The notes beneath the pieces are model-generated. The model did no database searches, was not told the DNA's origin, and worked only from the letters and a program-made list of their open reading frames with translations. Shown one piece after another: positions 1 to 11,542 of a stretch of DNA of 64,000 nt; within the stretch, counting starts at the first letter, position 1, and every line of letters starts with the position of its first letter. The position numbers and the translations under genes were made by a program. Origin of the DNA: Chara braunii (taxonomy: Eukaryota > Streptophyta > Charophyceae > Charales > Characeae); NCBI GenBank assembly GCA_003427395.1, contig BFEA01000083.1, forward strand, positions 676,421 through 740,420. The letters run 5' to 3'.

Positions 1-246
1 AGCTGTAGAGTAGGATAGTATGGTAGAGTAGGCTGGGCGCTGTGCGCCAGACAGAGAGAGCGACTCTGGATACTGTGTTGGTGTGGCCTACGGGCGTGGA
101 CATTGGCTCAATACTTCATTGTATTGCTCTTTATGGATGGTTTTCTCGGTGCATTTGTACTCTCTACTTGGGATACTACTACTTGCTCAGCTGTGTGATT
201 TCGCAACTTGGTTTTATGTGTATCGCTCACACTCATATTCCTTGCA
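1..246 (+). mobile_element. 3' part of an LTR (5' end outside the window)
   Basis: The stretch ends in CCTTGCA three bases before a primer-binding site. The same CCTTGCA-ATT-TGGTATCAGAG junction closes the LTR at 12,615. A GGGCGC..GCGCCA motif near base 35-48 also has a counterpart in that LTR (about 12,408). It therefore looks like the end of a 5' LTR of a related but diverged element in plus orientation. Its start is not in the window, so length and target duplication cannot be checked. Confidence 0.6.
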
Positions 247-249
247 ATT

Positions 250-261
250 TGGTATCAGAGC
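250..261 (+). other. Primer-binding site, initiator tRNA-Met type
   Basis: TGGTATCAGAGC is complementary to the 3' end of plant initiator tRNA-Met and is the usual PBS of many plant LTR retrotransposons. It starts three bases after the LTR end. Confidence 0.75.
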
Positions 262-960
262 TGGTTGTGATCGCCGCTTACCTGGACAACTTCATTGTAT
301 TGCTCAGCTGTCTATTGACTCTGACCAACGGGCTGAGACATTACCAGGACAAAGCTCAGTGGTTAAAATGAATTTGCAGCTCTATAGGTAAAATTTAGAA
401 CGCTGTCACTACAAGTGTGCGACCACGTAGAAACACTGAAAATCCGATTTCTACCCGAAAGAGCAAAAAGTTAGGACCGTGTAGGAGAATTCGAGGTGAG
501 ATCTGTACTAATCATACTCTCTCTCAAGCACATGTCCATCCAAAGAGTGCAGTTTAGTGTGAGAACATGAACTTGCTCAGACAATGAATGCAGCTCAAAG
601 CATACACAAGGGATTAGTAAGACAAGGATTCACTGAAACTGACGATGAAATTCTTGTCAGACTGCAGTCTGTCCATCAATGGTGTTTGAGAAATGGTATC
701 GGCCTGGAACTTAGTGTACTCATTCTCAAGCACAGAGGATGCACAGACAAACCAATGGGATCAGTGAGCGTACTCGTTCTCAAGCACAGAGGATGCACAG
801 ACAAACCAATGGGATCGGTGAAGGAATCAGACTCAAGGTAGCTATACCAGGAGGAGGTTTCCATCAGTTGAACACACACACCGGTAAGTTACAAATAACC
901 AAACTGCACCTGATCCTTCTTCAACAAATAGATACTCAGTTCAGCAGAATACACTGCTGA
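262..960. other. Retroelement leader remnant, no intact gene
   Basis: This follows the PBS and should be the leader and start of an internal region. I recognise no gag domain. The longest plus frame (584-841) is largely made by a 54-bp duplication. The stretch stops where a minus-strand gag begins at 966, so it is probably a junction between two element fragments. Confidence 0.45.
714..821. repeat. 54-bp tandem duplication
   Basis: Bases 714-767 and 768-821 are two adjacent copies of the same 54 bases (core CACAGAGGATGCACAGACAA) with about four differences. Confidence 0.9.
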
Positions 961-965
961 CTGGG

Positions 966-2226
966 TCAGGTTACAGCGTAGTGATTGTCCCATGAAGGGC
1001 AATACTTGACAAAGTGTTGCTTAGCACATCTGAGGCAGGCGCCGGCATCCTTCCTCTTTTGCCATAGCCCGTTTGGGATACGCAAGTCCCTCCATGGGAG
1101 AGAGGAAGGATCCATGGGGTCAGCTGGACATTTGACAAACTTGGGCAGATTTTGCTTCTGAGGTCCACAGGGGCATTTGCCAAACCCCATAGGAGAGGGG
1201 GACCTTTGTCTCTGGAGCTGATTTGCGCTCTTCATTGCGCTTACTAGTTCCTGAGCCAAAGTCAAAATAGCCTGGTCCGGAAAGCCTCCTGCACCTTGAC
1301 TAGCTGAGGGAGTCAGTCCTCTTTGGTCAAAGCCTGCAGAGTCTTCCACAGACTCCATCGTGTGCCACCTCCCTTTGCGCTTCCTCTGACTTTGAGAAGG
1401 GGGGGTGCTTCCCGCCTGGGAAGTGGACTGGATTTGGAGTTTGGCCTCAAGATCCAAGGCTGCTCTGCCAAAGGCCTTCCAGTCCTTGTGACCTGCAGAA
1501 AATAGGACCTGTACATAAGTTATCGGGGTAGCCTGGACAAACAGCTGCAACTTGTCCTGGTCTGACATGGATAACCCAGGTGTAGAGGTTAGCCTTTCCC
1601 AAACTGCGTAGAGCTTGGAGAGAGATCCATGCCATTGTGACTGGACTATCCTCACAAGCTTTGCAGCAGCTTTCTTCACTCTCTCTCGATTGGCGAACCT
1701 CTCCTCTAGACCCTTAAATATGTGGTCCATTCCTACTGTGACAGCCCAGTCTGCCAGCTGTTTCTGGGCCTTATTGGCCTCAGAAGTAGCCCACTGAAGG
1801 GCAGGCCGTCCCAAACGGGCCACGGTGGACTGCACCTTGGTAACCTCTGGGCAAGTGAGTCCCTTGAGGTACCATCTCATCGAGGCAGTCCAATCTGCTA
1901 CATCCACTTTGAGGTTATTCTCAGTGAATGTTTCAGGTTGGACCGTCTTGGGTCTGCTGGCCTAGACCTGCAGTCACTTTAGTCACTTAGCCTCAGAGGG
2001 ACGGCACCTTTGGAGGTGTAGCCGGTCTGCTCTTGGGGCTACTGGCTTGGGATGATGCAGCAGCAGAGGACCTTGCATGGGAATGGGGTGTGGCAGGAGT
2101 AGGAGTAGGAGTAGTGGGAGTAGGAGCAGGGAGGAAACATAGATTAACAACTGCCACAAAACGATCGAAGGAATCTGCAAGGGAGGAGAGTTTGGTTTCG
2201 AATATGGACAATCTGTCCACCATCAA
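966..2226 (-). pseudogene. Broken gag of a Ty3/gypsy element
   Basis: Gag would form the capsid and nucleocapsid of the retrotransposon particle. On the minus strand an upstream piece (2226-1993) has a short helical segment and then a Pro/Thr/Ala-rich linker. The main frame (1907-966, 313 codons) has the helical retrotransposon-gag domain, with DVADWTASMRWYLKGL at its start and LDLEAK at its end. It finishes with a Cys-His knuckle, CLRCAKQHFVKYC, whose spacing is C-x2-C-x3-H-x4-C, one residue shorter than the canonical C-x2-C-x4-H-x4-C. An in-frame stop near 1980 and a frame change separate the two pieces. The domain can be read upstream of the first Met of the main frame, so that Met is not the true start. 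No protease or pol follows at lower coordinates. This is a dead gag fragment of a different subfamily from the gag at 39.4-40.8 kb. Confidence 0.8.
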
Positions 2227-2229
2227 AAA

Positions 2230-4640
2230 CTTTCATCCCAGGTGGTGTGCTCTTCCCTCTTCACTTCCTTTGAATGCCTCGGCCTTCCTTCCGTCTGCTT
2301 CTCCATCTGCTCCAACTGCAACCGAGCTGCCTCTGCAGCCTTACCTACTTCCCCAATATTGAGCTCCGTGACAGGCAACTTGCAATTCCTTGCACTGACT
2401 GAACTCTCTTCCCCATTCTAGAAGATTCTTTTCACACAACAAGATAAACGCGGAAGTGTTCAAAGGCTGAAGATCATTCACTATTCCATTATGAGATTAA
2501 AACAAACTTAGAGATGTGTCAGAAACAGCCAAAACGTTTACTGACAACCGATCTGATCTAGACTACAAATGGACTGACGACTGACAGATGCTGACAGACA
2601 CAGACAGGGTCTGACGTCGGACCAGGAAATATACGAAACGGAGTCATTTGAACGAAACCTGATTGAAGATATCCGGGCGGTCAACCATTGACCGCCAATC
2701 TGCAGCAGAATATTGTAGAACCAGGCTGATGCTGATGTCAGACCTGCACCCAAGATCCCCACAGTCTTCCAATCAAGTAACTCGTCAAAGTAACCGCAGT
2801 GGCGGCCCAGACGGTCGAACACACCGTCAACAGGCAAGGGCTGTAACTTCAGGGTCACAAGGCCCTCAGGTCAACCAGTCCACTTAGGGGTGATGCAGCG
2901 TTCAACTCCACTCTCACCAGCTGAAACTTCCAGTGAACGTTCCAACACTTCGTATCTTTGTTTTTTTTTGTTTTTTTTTCGATAGTGGAAATTCTCCCCT
3001 CGCACACTACCTTCCACCACCTCTCACCAACGACATCCGTTGAAGAAAGCAAACAACAAGTCCCTACTCCAACCGCCGCTCAGAAGGGAGGTTGCCACTC
3101 AATTGCTTGCCGGTCGCACAACTGTTATGTACCTGATTGAACTTCAATCCACAACGGACTCACACATTCCCATACACGCATACAATTGCAGAGTAGACTC
3201 GAAGGAGGCAAATCCACACAAAACAGGAGAGAAGATACGCACAGCGGAAGCTCAAAACACACAGAGAATTGAAAAACGAATTTCAATTCTGCAATCCCTC
3301 GTCCTCCTCCAATCAATCCAGAGTACTTGTGCCAAGAATCACAACCGCGTTTACAACAACCCCGAACAACCAGAAACAAGTGTTCAACGAAATATGCAAG
3401 AGTCTTCTTCCTCCTCGCCACCTCATATCCCTGGCTATGGCTGCCGTAGCAGAAGTAACCCCACAGCTGTCACAACGTGCCAATCTGAACCAGCAACCCA
3501 GGCCAACCCTAATGATAACAGTGCCAGCTCAGCACCCGCACGGAAGTGCAGCGCTGGAAGTCCTGATGAAGAAGGAGACAACCGATCCAGCACTTCGAAG
3601 AAGACAAAGTACCTCGAGAGGAGGAACAGCAGATATGGCTGCCAAGTGGAAGATGGCAGCACCCAAACCCAATAACACAGTCCTGTGGAAGCTCTCATGC
3701 AGAGCTGCGAAATAGCAGCAGCGCGATCTTGAACTTTGTTTCAGAACCCCAGCTATGGCTGGGCTTTGAGGAAGAAGATGACCTTGCCCAAAATAGAGCA
3801 GCAGCGCTCCAGCAACGGACGGGCAGAGTTTCCCCAGCCAACCAAAAACGTGAAAAGACCAAAACCAAATTCCATGCCCGCTACTTCTACCCTCTGCCGA
3901 GACCTACGACGGACTCCAAAGGCAACAACCCAATACTCATCTGCATCTAGATGGAAACAGGGGGAAAAAGGGACCTAGACCTATGACAAGGCAAAAGGAA
4001 AAGGTGGAATGGCCTAAGGCTACCAAACAGAGACTACTTGTGAAAGATCGCGCTGCCCAAGTCCCATAGGGCTCAACACTCACAAACAAAACACATACAA
4101 ATCACATGATCAAGTCCCGCAAGGCTCAAAACAAGAAAACAAACTATAAAGCCAAACACTTAGTGTACAGCCCCACTGGGAAACTGCGATTTATTGCATA
4201 CTGGTGGTTTAGAACCATTCATTTTGAGTGAACATCCTGAGACACACTTGAGTGCCCAGCTGCACACCAGGAAACGAGCAGCTCTTGCGTGTAAGCAGCA
4301 TGAGGTTTGGTCAAGAGCAATCCCAACGCCAGACCGTTTCTTGACATGGAAGACATGAACATCTTCATGTTTTTTACTTGAGACCTTCCATGCCACTGAA
4401 CGCTTCGCAGCACAGTCTCAGATAGCGCACATGGAATACTTTTCTGAAAATTTCTGAATGGTTAGCATTTGTATGAGATCCATGCTCCGACTCCTTTGAG
4501 TATATAGTGCCTCATGCCTGACCCTGTTTTCACATAGCAAAACCAAGTTATTCATCCCTCTGTGGTTGTTCCTTATTTTTACCCTCTGACGTCTCCTTCT
4601 CTCTTTTTTGCTGAAAATGGATGGTGTTCTCTTCTTGCCT
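2230..4640. other. No gene recognised
   Basis: Probably 5' leader or LTR of the minus-strand element whose gag lies at 966-2226. The plus frame at 3040-3675 is low in complexity (Ser, Asn, Gln, Thr) and matches no family I know. No clear PBS was found on either strand. Confidence 0.35.
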
Positions 4641-4656
4641 GTGTGTGTGCGTGCGT

Positions 4657-4711
<55 letters not shown>
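4641..4711. repeat. (TG)n microsatellite ending in an AG acceptor
   Basis: About 70 bases of (TG)n run directly into TGCAG at 4707-4711. This could act as the pyrimidine/TG-rich end of an intron for the candidate exon that follows. Confidence 0.9.
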
Positions 4712-4712
<1 letters not shown>

Positions 4713-4838
4713 TTGAGTGCTCTGGCCAGCCAAGGGTTTGCTATTGGCACTGTTTGCCTTTATCTGTCAGCGGGGCTTGCTGCCTGGTCGCTGGTGGTCT
4801 ATATGAAAGGCATATTGCGAGTGCTCGTGAAGGGTTGA
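4712..4838 (+). CDS. Possible last exon of a membrane protein, PGP-synthase-like
   Basis: The exon would start right after the CAG at 4709-4711 and read about 42 codons to the TGA at 4836-4838. It contains a strong membrane segment with the stretch YLSAGLAAWSLVVYMKGI and then a short basic tail. That layout, a final hydrophobic helix with a Leu/Ala-x-Trp-Ser-x-Val-x-Tyr pattern followed by a Lys/Arg tail, resembles the C-terminus of CDP-diacylglycerol-glycerol-3-phosphate 3-phosphatidyltransferase. That enzyme makes phosphatidylglycerol-phosphate in plastid, ER and mitochondrial membranes. The likeness is from memory of the family and rests on few residues. I could not find the upstream catalytic exon (DGx2ARx8Gx3Dx3D motif) between 2230 and 4640. 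It may be a host exon, a captured exon or a chance frame. Confidence 0.35.
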
Positions 4839-5130
4839 TTGTGGCCAACACTCGAGGCCAGTTGGTGAAAGCCAGAAAGGATCTTCATTCTGAACTCTTT
4901 GACTTCACTCTTCAATTAATGTTTTACCATGTGCAAATATCAATTATTACCTCAGCCTAACATTCTGGGCCGATTCTTCAGAACTACCAGCCTGATTTCA
5001 GCAGTGTGTCCGCCGAGGGAGAGAAAGAGAGGGAACTGTGTCTGCTTATGGACAAGGTGCATTTGGTGAGCGCCTACGGATATACATATTACACACATTC
5101 AGAGCAACCAAACACACACACATACAGGCT
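4839..5130. other. Possible 3' UTR, no gene seen
   Basis: AT-richer sequence after the candidate exon. No further coding evidence. Confidence 0.3.
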
Positions 5131-5194
5131 GTGTGTGTGTTTGTGCGTCTGTGTGTGAGAGAGAGAGGGGGTGGGGGTGGGGGGGGGAGGGGGA

Positions 5195-5275
<81 letters not shown>
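5131..5275. repeat. Compound (GT)n-G-rich-(GT)n-(GA)n microsatellite
   Basis: (GT)n at 5131-5156, then GGGGGTGGGGGTGG-like G-runs near 5167-5192, a second (GT)n, then (GA)n to 5275. Long frames on both strands here are translations of the repeat. Confidence 0.95.
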
Positions 5276-5280
<5 letters not shown>

Positions 5281-5989
5281 TCGGAATAATGGATTGTGAA
5301 AGCCCATATGCAATGAGGTGGCACATCACACGTAGGGGTAGGGTGGTTGTGTTGTTTATTAGTGGAAGAATGCAAGAGACGTTCAGGATGGGCAGTGCAG
5401 AGTCTTATCTTGACCTTGGCATGTGGAGAATCGTGGGTTGCCGAAGCAGTTGACCGATGGAATGAGGTGGCCCTTTGCCTGTCGATGTTGAGATGCTGCA
5501 GTCATTTATTTATAGAAGATATCGGGGTTCTGAGTTCCGAATGCATCAATGTAGAGGTAGGGGAGAGTTGTACTGAGCGTAGCATGCAGTTATGGGCCAG
5601 CAACTCTGGCGATTCCGAGGAATGTCACCGGTAGAGCGATTCTAAATGTGAAAGGTTCTGGGGAGAACGACTACAGAGCACATGCCATGCTAGATGTTTA
5701 CGTCTTATGCTACTGTTCTTGTCACTGTTGACCCTCCTTCATTTCTAGTATTTTTCTATCAATGTGATTATGTAACATAAATTGTCATGCGCCATCCGAA
5801 TGGAAGGTTCAGATCGTACTGCTGCTTTGGGCCATGGGCTGTATTATTTGCGAATGGATATGCCATCCCAAGTTGGATGGTAATGTGCCCTTTCAAATGT
5901 CAAATGCATAAAGGAAGGTTGTCATCTTGCAGAGCTCTCCCGTGTTGGAGAAAACACTCTTCAATGCCATCCCAACTTCCCAAGTGTTC
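5276..5989. other. No gene recognised
   Basis: A plus frame at 5347-5634 has no recognisable domain and is probably chance. Confidence 0.4.
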
Positions 5990-6011
5990 TTTTTTTTTTT
6001 TTTTTTTTTTT

Positions 6012-6062
<51 letters not shown>
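5990..6062. repeat. T25 followed by (GA)24
   Basis: A run of T at 5990-6014 passes directly into (GA)n at 6015-6062. Confidence 0.95.
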
Positions 6063-6064
<2 letters not shown>

Positions 6065-7170
6065 ACCAATCGGTCACCGTTAACAGTTCTGCTGAATCCT
6101 GTCGTGGTACTGAAGATTCTTTCCAGCCTACTCATGATGGCCATGAACAAGGTCATACTCACGCTGGGACTTCTTGGATAAATATGGACAGAAATTGTAG
6201 TCAGGTGAATCCAGAGAAAGTGTGACTCTCCTTGATCGACCAGCTATACAATTTAGCTCTCAGTATTCTAACTACCCTTTATGTCCTGCAACAGCCTTGA
6301 TCTGTTTTTTTTCTTTTTTTCTTTAACCTCCAGATTCGATTCACCCATTGAATGCGAAAACCACAAAATCCAAAGTAAATGATGCCACGGACATCCATCC
6401 CTTGTGTACATCAATCGTAGTCAGGGAACTTTGAAGAGGTTGATGACACAGCAAAAGACTAGTATTTGTATGAAAATTGGAATTATCTCGAATGAAGGCG
6501 AGAAAATTCTGAGAGTTGAGGGAAACCTTAAAGGCACTTACCAATTAGTTTCGAGAATCCAAAATGCAAGACCCATTTCTCAGCGATGACATGTATGAGG
6601 GCGTACTGTACTACTCACACCACCGTCTTCCCCTGAACATAACACATGCGTTGTATTCAAGTTTTTGAAAAAACTCGACCATGATTCGAATAGAATGCAC
6701 CAAGCTCTTGGCCTTCATAAGCCCCTAGAGGGTCGAAGAACGTGGTGGAGAGTTCAGCAAGCGCATCTACAGAGTCCTCGCGCTGGAGATGCGCCAAAAT
6801 GGGAGTGAGACCCCAAGGATGGAGGGGTTCTTATGAAGGAGCGGCCAATGATGTGGCCAAGCTGTCGTTAAGGTGGTCAGACATGATGAGATCTCATCAG
6901 ATTGGACAAGATTCAGTATTTTGCTGATGAGCAAAATCCGGTCTCCATATGTGTAGCACAGTCCCCAATCAGGGGGTTCTTCAAAACTCCAGTAGATGCA
7001 GCCATGTGGTGACTACTGTCCTCCATGTTATGCTTGCAGTAGCTAGGGGAGTAAATAGCAGCACGTCGCAGCAATATATATTTGTGCTGTCAAGTGTGTT
7101 AGCACCCTAGCCATGTGCGTGCATGTGGAGTGGCACGGGCTCGCGAACTTTTCACCATGTGCTTTAATGA
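6063..7170. other. No gene recognised
   Basis: Only short frames without domains. A CAG acceptor-like site follows the microsatellite near 6085 but no convincing exon can be built. Confidence 0.4.
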
Positions 7171-7172
7171 AA

Positions 7173-7440
7173 GGGGGGGGGGGGGGTGATTGGCAGATGG
7201 GGTAGTGCTGCAGCGGACCGGGCCCAATTGGCTGATAAAATGTGGCAGGTAGAGGGGGAAGAGAGAAGTGATGGCGCCGGGGCAGACGGTGGCAAAACAT
7301 GGGAAGGGGGCGGAACGATGGTGGGCCGGGAAGCAACAAAACATGGTGTGTTCGACGGGGCAGGTGGTGACAAAACAGGGGGAGGGGGCGGAGCGATGGT
7401 GGGCCGGGAAGCAACAAAACATGGTGTGTTGGCGGGGGAA
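7173..7440. repeat. G14 tract and 78-bp minisatellite
   Basis: G14 at 7173-7186 is followed by a GC-rich tandem repeat. The block GATGGTGGGCCGGGAAGCAA starts at about 7317 and again at about 7395, a period of 78, with a more diverged copy before them. Frames on both strands here are repeat translations. Confidence 0.8.
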
Positions 7441-7548
7441 GGCTATGGCAGCAGGCTTTCTCCTCGTCGCCACTGCTGTTGATGGTCGCTTCATCAGCGG
7501 CAGCGGCTGTGTGGGAGGGACACACGGGAGCGGCGAAGATCTCAACCC

Positions 7549-7560
7549 GCTCGGATACCA
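7549..7560 (-). other. PBS-like site of a minus-strand LTR element
   Basis: On the minus strand, TGGTATCCGAGC differs at one position from the initiator tRNA-Met PBS TGGTATCAGAGC. It is preceded there by GGTACA, which would be an LTR end in CA at 7562. If real, an LTR extends from 7562 to higher coordinates and contains the minisatellite below. I could not find its other end. Confidence 0.4.
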
Positions 7561-7599
7561 ATGTACCAGGATGACGGTGGTGTGGCAGATCCCTTACGG

Positions 7600-7808
7600 C
7601 AGAGAAAAGAGAGAGAGAGAGAGAGAGAGGATATGGTCCCCAGCCTGTGGGAACAGGCAGACGACCTGGTGAGAGAGAGAGAGAGGATATGGTCCCCAGC
7701 CTGTGGGNGAGAGAGGATATGGTCCCCAGCCTGTGGGAACAGGCAGACGACCTGGTGAGAGAGAGAGAGAGGATATGGTCCCCAGCCTGTGGGAACAGGC
7801 AGAAGACC

Positions 7809-7871
<63 letters not shown>

Positions 7872-7900
7872 TATGGTCCCCAGCCTTTGGGAACAGGCAG
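7600..7900. repeat. Minisatellite with embedded (GA)n, about 5 copies
   Basis: The motif GGATATGGTCCCCAGCCTGT recurs at about 7629, 7685, 7715, 7771 and 7869. It is mostly followed by an AACAGGCAGACGACCTGGTG segment and a (GA)n run of variable length. A single N at 7708 sits where one copy is cut short, so copy number in the assembly is unreliable. The long minus frames across 7043-8066 come only from this repeat. Confidence 0.9.
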
Positions 7901-9400
7901 ACGACCTGGTCCCACCACCTGAACAGACACACAGCAAAATAGCCCACGGCAGGCCTATAGCAAAGAGAACTGCTGCACCAGTATACACACAGAAGTCGGA
8001 CAAGGAAGAGGAGGTAGGGTGACACATGCTCAGTTGAGCGATGTATATGGAGCCAAGGATCCGCATAGTGATGAAAAGGATTCGAGTGGGAGATGTAGCT
8101 TCAGCAAAGCATCATCGAGCAATGTGCATCCAGATACATATGAAAATGCCACAGTGCGCGACGGAAGACTCAAAGATATGATCTGACCTGTCAGAGACTG
8201 ACGCGACAACCCATCATACACCACGCATGTGAGAGAGGGAGGAGGGACCACATACATGGAAGAAAGGTCCCTCCTTGGACATACAGATGGGGGAGATACC
8301 ACAGATGAGGAGATGGGGGAGAGGCGAGATGAAGATGGAGGTGAGGGAGAAGACCAAGATTGCGATAGTGAAGTCCAGAAATAGTCTCCCTGCCGAATGT
8401 CCCATCAATGTGTGCCACAAAATGTCGAATCAGATCCTGGGCTTCATGCCTGATGTAACCTCTGCCTGTAACCTCTCTCTCTCTCTCTCTCTCTCTCTGA
8501 AGAAGAAGAAGAGGAAAGGAGGAAGGAGAAGAGATGGAGGGCAAGAGCAAGAAGAAGAATACGCCGTCCTCCTTGTTATCTCACCTGCAGGCAACTGCTG
8601 CCATGTACTAACTGTTGCCGTGTGTCTCCTCTGTGCTGCAGGGGCGCTGGCGCGAAGACCAGCTATGGCTCCCGGGTAAGATCTCCGCTGACACAGGTAT
8701 GGCCTCCGCCTCACTCGCTGCCTACACCTCCACCTCTAGCGTAGCGCTGTCGCGCTGATCCAGCAGCATGTCGCCCACGAAGTGAGCTACTCGAACTGTG
8801 TGCCTGCCCTGGCGTAGCCCAGCTATAAGTAGCGCTGGGCCTCACGGGTCTCAAAACAGCCTGCCTGGGTCCCTACCGGACGTCCAGGCCTCCCTGCTGC
8901 TGATGCAGCAGGGAGCATTCACTACCGGACGAAAATGGACCTGGCCCAACATGGCCTGCCTACGTCCGTACCAGGCCAAGAACGTGGCCTTGTCCCCGAA
9001 CAGACCGAAAGTCTGTTTGGACAAACTGCAAGTCCGAAAGGACGCCTGAACAGACAAAAATAGGACAGCAAATAAATAAATGAATGAATGCTGCCTCAAA
9101 TTGAAACCTGTGGCCCTAAGGGCGCGCGTGTGAGGGGCGTGCGGCCTGGGGGCCCGCAGCAACCGTCGGATCCCCAAAATGGGCCCCGTGTGCAGGCTCA
9201 GCATGTAACATAGGGGCAACTGTTGAGAAGCCAATTGCAACCATGGCCCCAATGAGTATGCAGCCCCTGCTGATTCCCAGCAAGATACATGCAAACCTGA
9301 CAAATCGTCTGCTGTTTCAATTTCCCATATGTGTGCTGGCACACCAACTCCCACGTCCTTGTACCAACCAGTCATAAGTACTTCTACATCTACATACTAC
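7901..9400. other. Non-coding, probable LTR-element remnants
   Basis: Contains (CT)n at about 8473-8498, an AAGAAG-rich purine stretch behind it, and GC-rich sequence at 8640-9340 with a small perfect palindrome (CCCTGCTG..CAGCAGGG near 8890). No coding domain is recognisable. Confidence 0.4.
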
Positions 9401-9410
9401 TAAAGAAAAG

Positions 9411-9443
9411 CCGGGTCTCGCGTGACGCCGGCGCGAGACCCGG
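9411..9443. repeat. Perfect 12-bp inverted repeat, 9-nt loop
   Basis: CCGGGTCTCGCG at 9411-9422 pairs with CGCGAGACCCGG at 9432-9443. A second, smaller hairpin (CCAGGT..ACCTGG) follows at about 9450-9466. It looks like the end of a transposon or a stable RNA stem. No partner end was identified. Confidence 0.85.
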
Positions 9444-9604
9444 ATTTCCAGGTTTGGGACCTGGGGTGGAGGCGCAGAGCAGGGGAAAAAAAAAGAAAAA
9501 AAGCACGACCGTCAGCCACACGAACAAGCGGGGCCTGGGGAGGCCTGGCGACCGTCTTGCAGCCATCGGGTCCGGTCCGTTGCCCGCCTGCTGTCGAGAG
9601 AGAT

Positions 9605-9690
9605 CCGTTTTTGCGCCCTCCCGCTGTCGTGCCTTCGCCCCCGCTCTCCCGCGGGCTTGCCATTTTTGTGTGTGTGTTCGGAAATGATCT
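9605..9690. repeat. Single copy of the GC-rich unit found in the 11.1-11.6 kb array
   Basis: The block from CCCGCTGTCG through GCGGGCTTGCCATTT and a short (GT)n matches the units at about 11,275-11,335 and 11,447-11,520. Confidence 0.75.
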
Positions 9691-9904
9691 CACAGCGCAT
9701 CCACCATGCTACTCCACTCTTTCAGTGGTACACCAGGTCCACCCATAGCCCATCACGTGCTGTTTTAACTGCCACCCAGCCATGGTACCTTGCCAGCTTA
9801 AAATGACAGGCCATACGCAAACAAACCAAGCAGTCAAACCACTGCTCTCTGAAGCTACCTCATACATCCGTTGCTAACCACAACCAGTTTTCCAAGTCCC
9901 ACAT

Positions 9905-10110
9905 ACGATGGAGGGCATGGGGGAGGCAGGAGGACAGATGACACACAACGACACCAAGCAGGCAATGAAAACGCATGGGATGACAAGCAACAGCGAAGGA
10001 CAAAGGCTGGAGGGCACAGGGGAGGTGGAAGGGCAGATGACACACAAGCACATCAAGCAGGCAGGAGGGCAGACAACATGCAAGCACACCAAACAGGCAA
10101 ACAGGAAAAA
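9905..10110. repeat. Degenerate tandem repeat
   Basis: Phrases such as GGCAGATGACACACAA, CACCAAGCAGGCA and GGAGGGCA recur several times with variable spacing. Confidence 0.65.
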
Positions 10111-10139
10111 ATACAAGTCCCAAAAAAATCATAAGACCG

Positions 10140-10390
10140 AAAAAAATAAAAACCGATGATAACAAGATTGTTTCGTCGGAGTTGCACCGACTCATCAGGA
10201 GGCTGAACCCTCGACAATCTGCAGAATCTCCGTATTTGATGGTTTGGGTCATGAACCCTTTGACCCATGTTGAGGGCAGACTGTCCCCAAGCGGGACATA
10301 GTGGCGGGCAGCAACGCTGCGGAGCACCAGGCAACGCAGTAGAGGCAGCCCAACTGCTTATCACCAAAGACAACTGCAAGGAATGACAGG
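10140..10390. other. No gene recognised
   Basis: Unique-looking sequence between two repeat arrays. I see no coding or RNA feature. Confidence 0.4.
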
Positions 10391-10720
10391 GCAAGCGGAC
10401 GAGCAGCTCGGCAACCGTGCAGTGAAGTGCAAGGCAACATCAGCAAGGCGACCAGACTACAAGGTACGCAAGCAAGTAAAGGACGCAGAAGGCCAACAGG
10501 GCAAGCAGACGAGCAGCTCGGCAACCCTGCAGTGAAGCACAAGGCATCACCAACAAGGCAACCAAACTACAAGGCATGCAAGCAAAGGACACTGAAGGCC
10601 AACAGGGCACACGGACAAGCAGCTCAGCAACCGTGCAGTGAAGCGTGAGGCACCACCACAAGGCCACTAGACCACAAGGCACGCGAGCAAAAGACATGGG
10701 AGGCACAGCCCGCGGAGAGG
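10390..10720. repeat. Minisatellite of about 110 bp, 3 copies
   Basis: The phrase GCAAGCGGACGAGCAGCTCG starts copies near 10,392 and 10,501, and a variant starts at 10,612. Each goes on with CAACCGTGCAGTGAAG and an ACTACAAGGCA-like block. Frames here are shadows of the repeat. Confidence 0.85.
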
Positions 10721-11099
10721 CGGCAGGGCAGCAGAGCAGTGAGGACGACCTGCGAAGCAAGCGGCACGGGCAGCAAGGCAGCTGCAGAGCACAGACAAGA
10801 CAGTCTACACATCCAACACGGAGCAAAGCAGCACACGACCTACTCGCATCACGATTGAACCCCGCAGACTGTTGGTTCCCACCACCGCTGAGCCAGGGAG
10901 ACACTCCGGCGACCATCCGTCATCACCGATAGGCAACACAGACATCCCGAACCGAGCGGCCCGCCTAAGAGTGCAGTTGGGACTCCAAACGAGGAACCAC
11001 CGACTGTCTAGCACTGCTAGAGGGTGCTCGGCTAGAGACACAAAAAGCACTTAACAAAAAATAGGAGAAAGAGGAAAAACAAACATAACTAAAACTGAT
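10721..11099. other. No gene recognised
   Basis: GC-rich sequence. Only short frames without a domain. Confidence 0.4.
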
Positions 11100-11100
11100 T

Positions 11101-11163
<63 letters not shown>

Positions 11164-11327
11164 AGAACAGGTGAGTCTCCAATCTCGCCGCTGGCCGCAT
11201 GGTACTTTCAGTGAGAGGAGCAAAATCGAATGAATCTCCCGCTAGATCATGGAAATATACACCGCCACTTGCGCCCGCCCACTGTCGCGCCTTCGCCCCC
11301 GCTCGCCTACGGGCTTGCCATTTGTGA

Positions 11328-11363
<36 letters not shown>

Positions 11364-11486
11364 GAGAGAGAGAAAGAACAGGGAAGTTTCCAATCTCGCG
11401 GCTGGCCTCATAGTACTTCCTCGAGAGGAGCAAATATACACCGCCCGCTGTCTCGCCTTCACCCCCGCTCGCCCGCGGGCTTGCCA

Positions 11487-11542
<56 letters not shown>

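Noticed and set aside
3040-3675. Plus-strand frame of 211 codons
   Set aside because: Low-complexity polar composition, no recognisable domain or splice context, overlapped by other frames of similar kind.
7043-8066. Long overlapping frames of 134-295 codons on both strands
   Set aside because: They consist of translated (GA)n and the GGATATGGTCCCCAGCC repeat, and cross an N. No domain.
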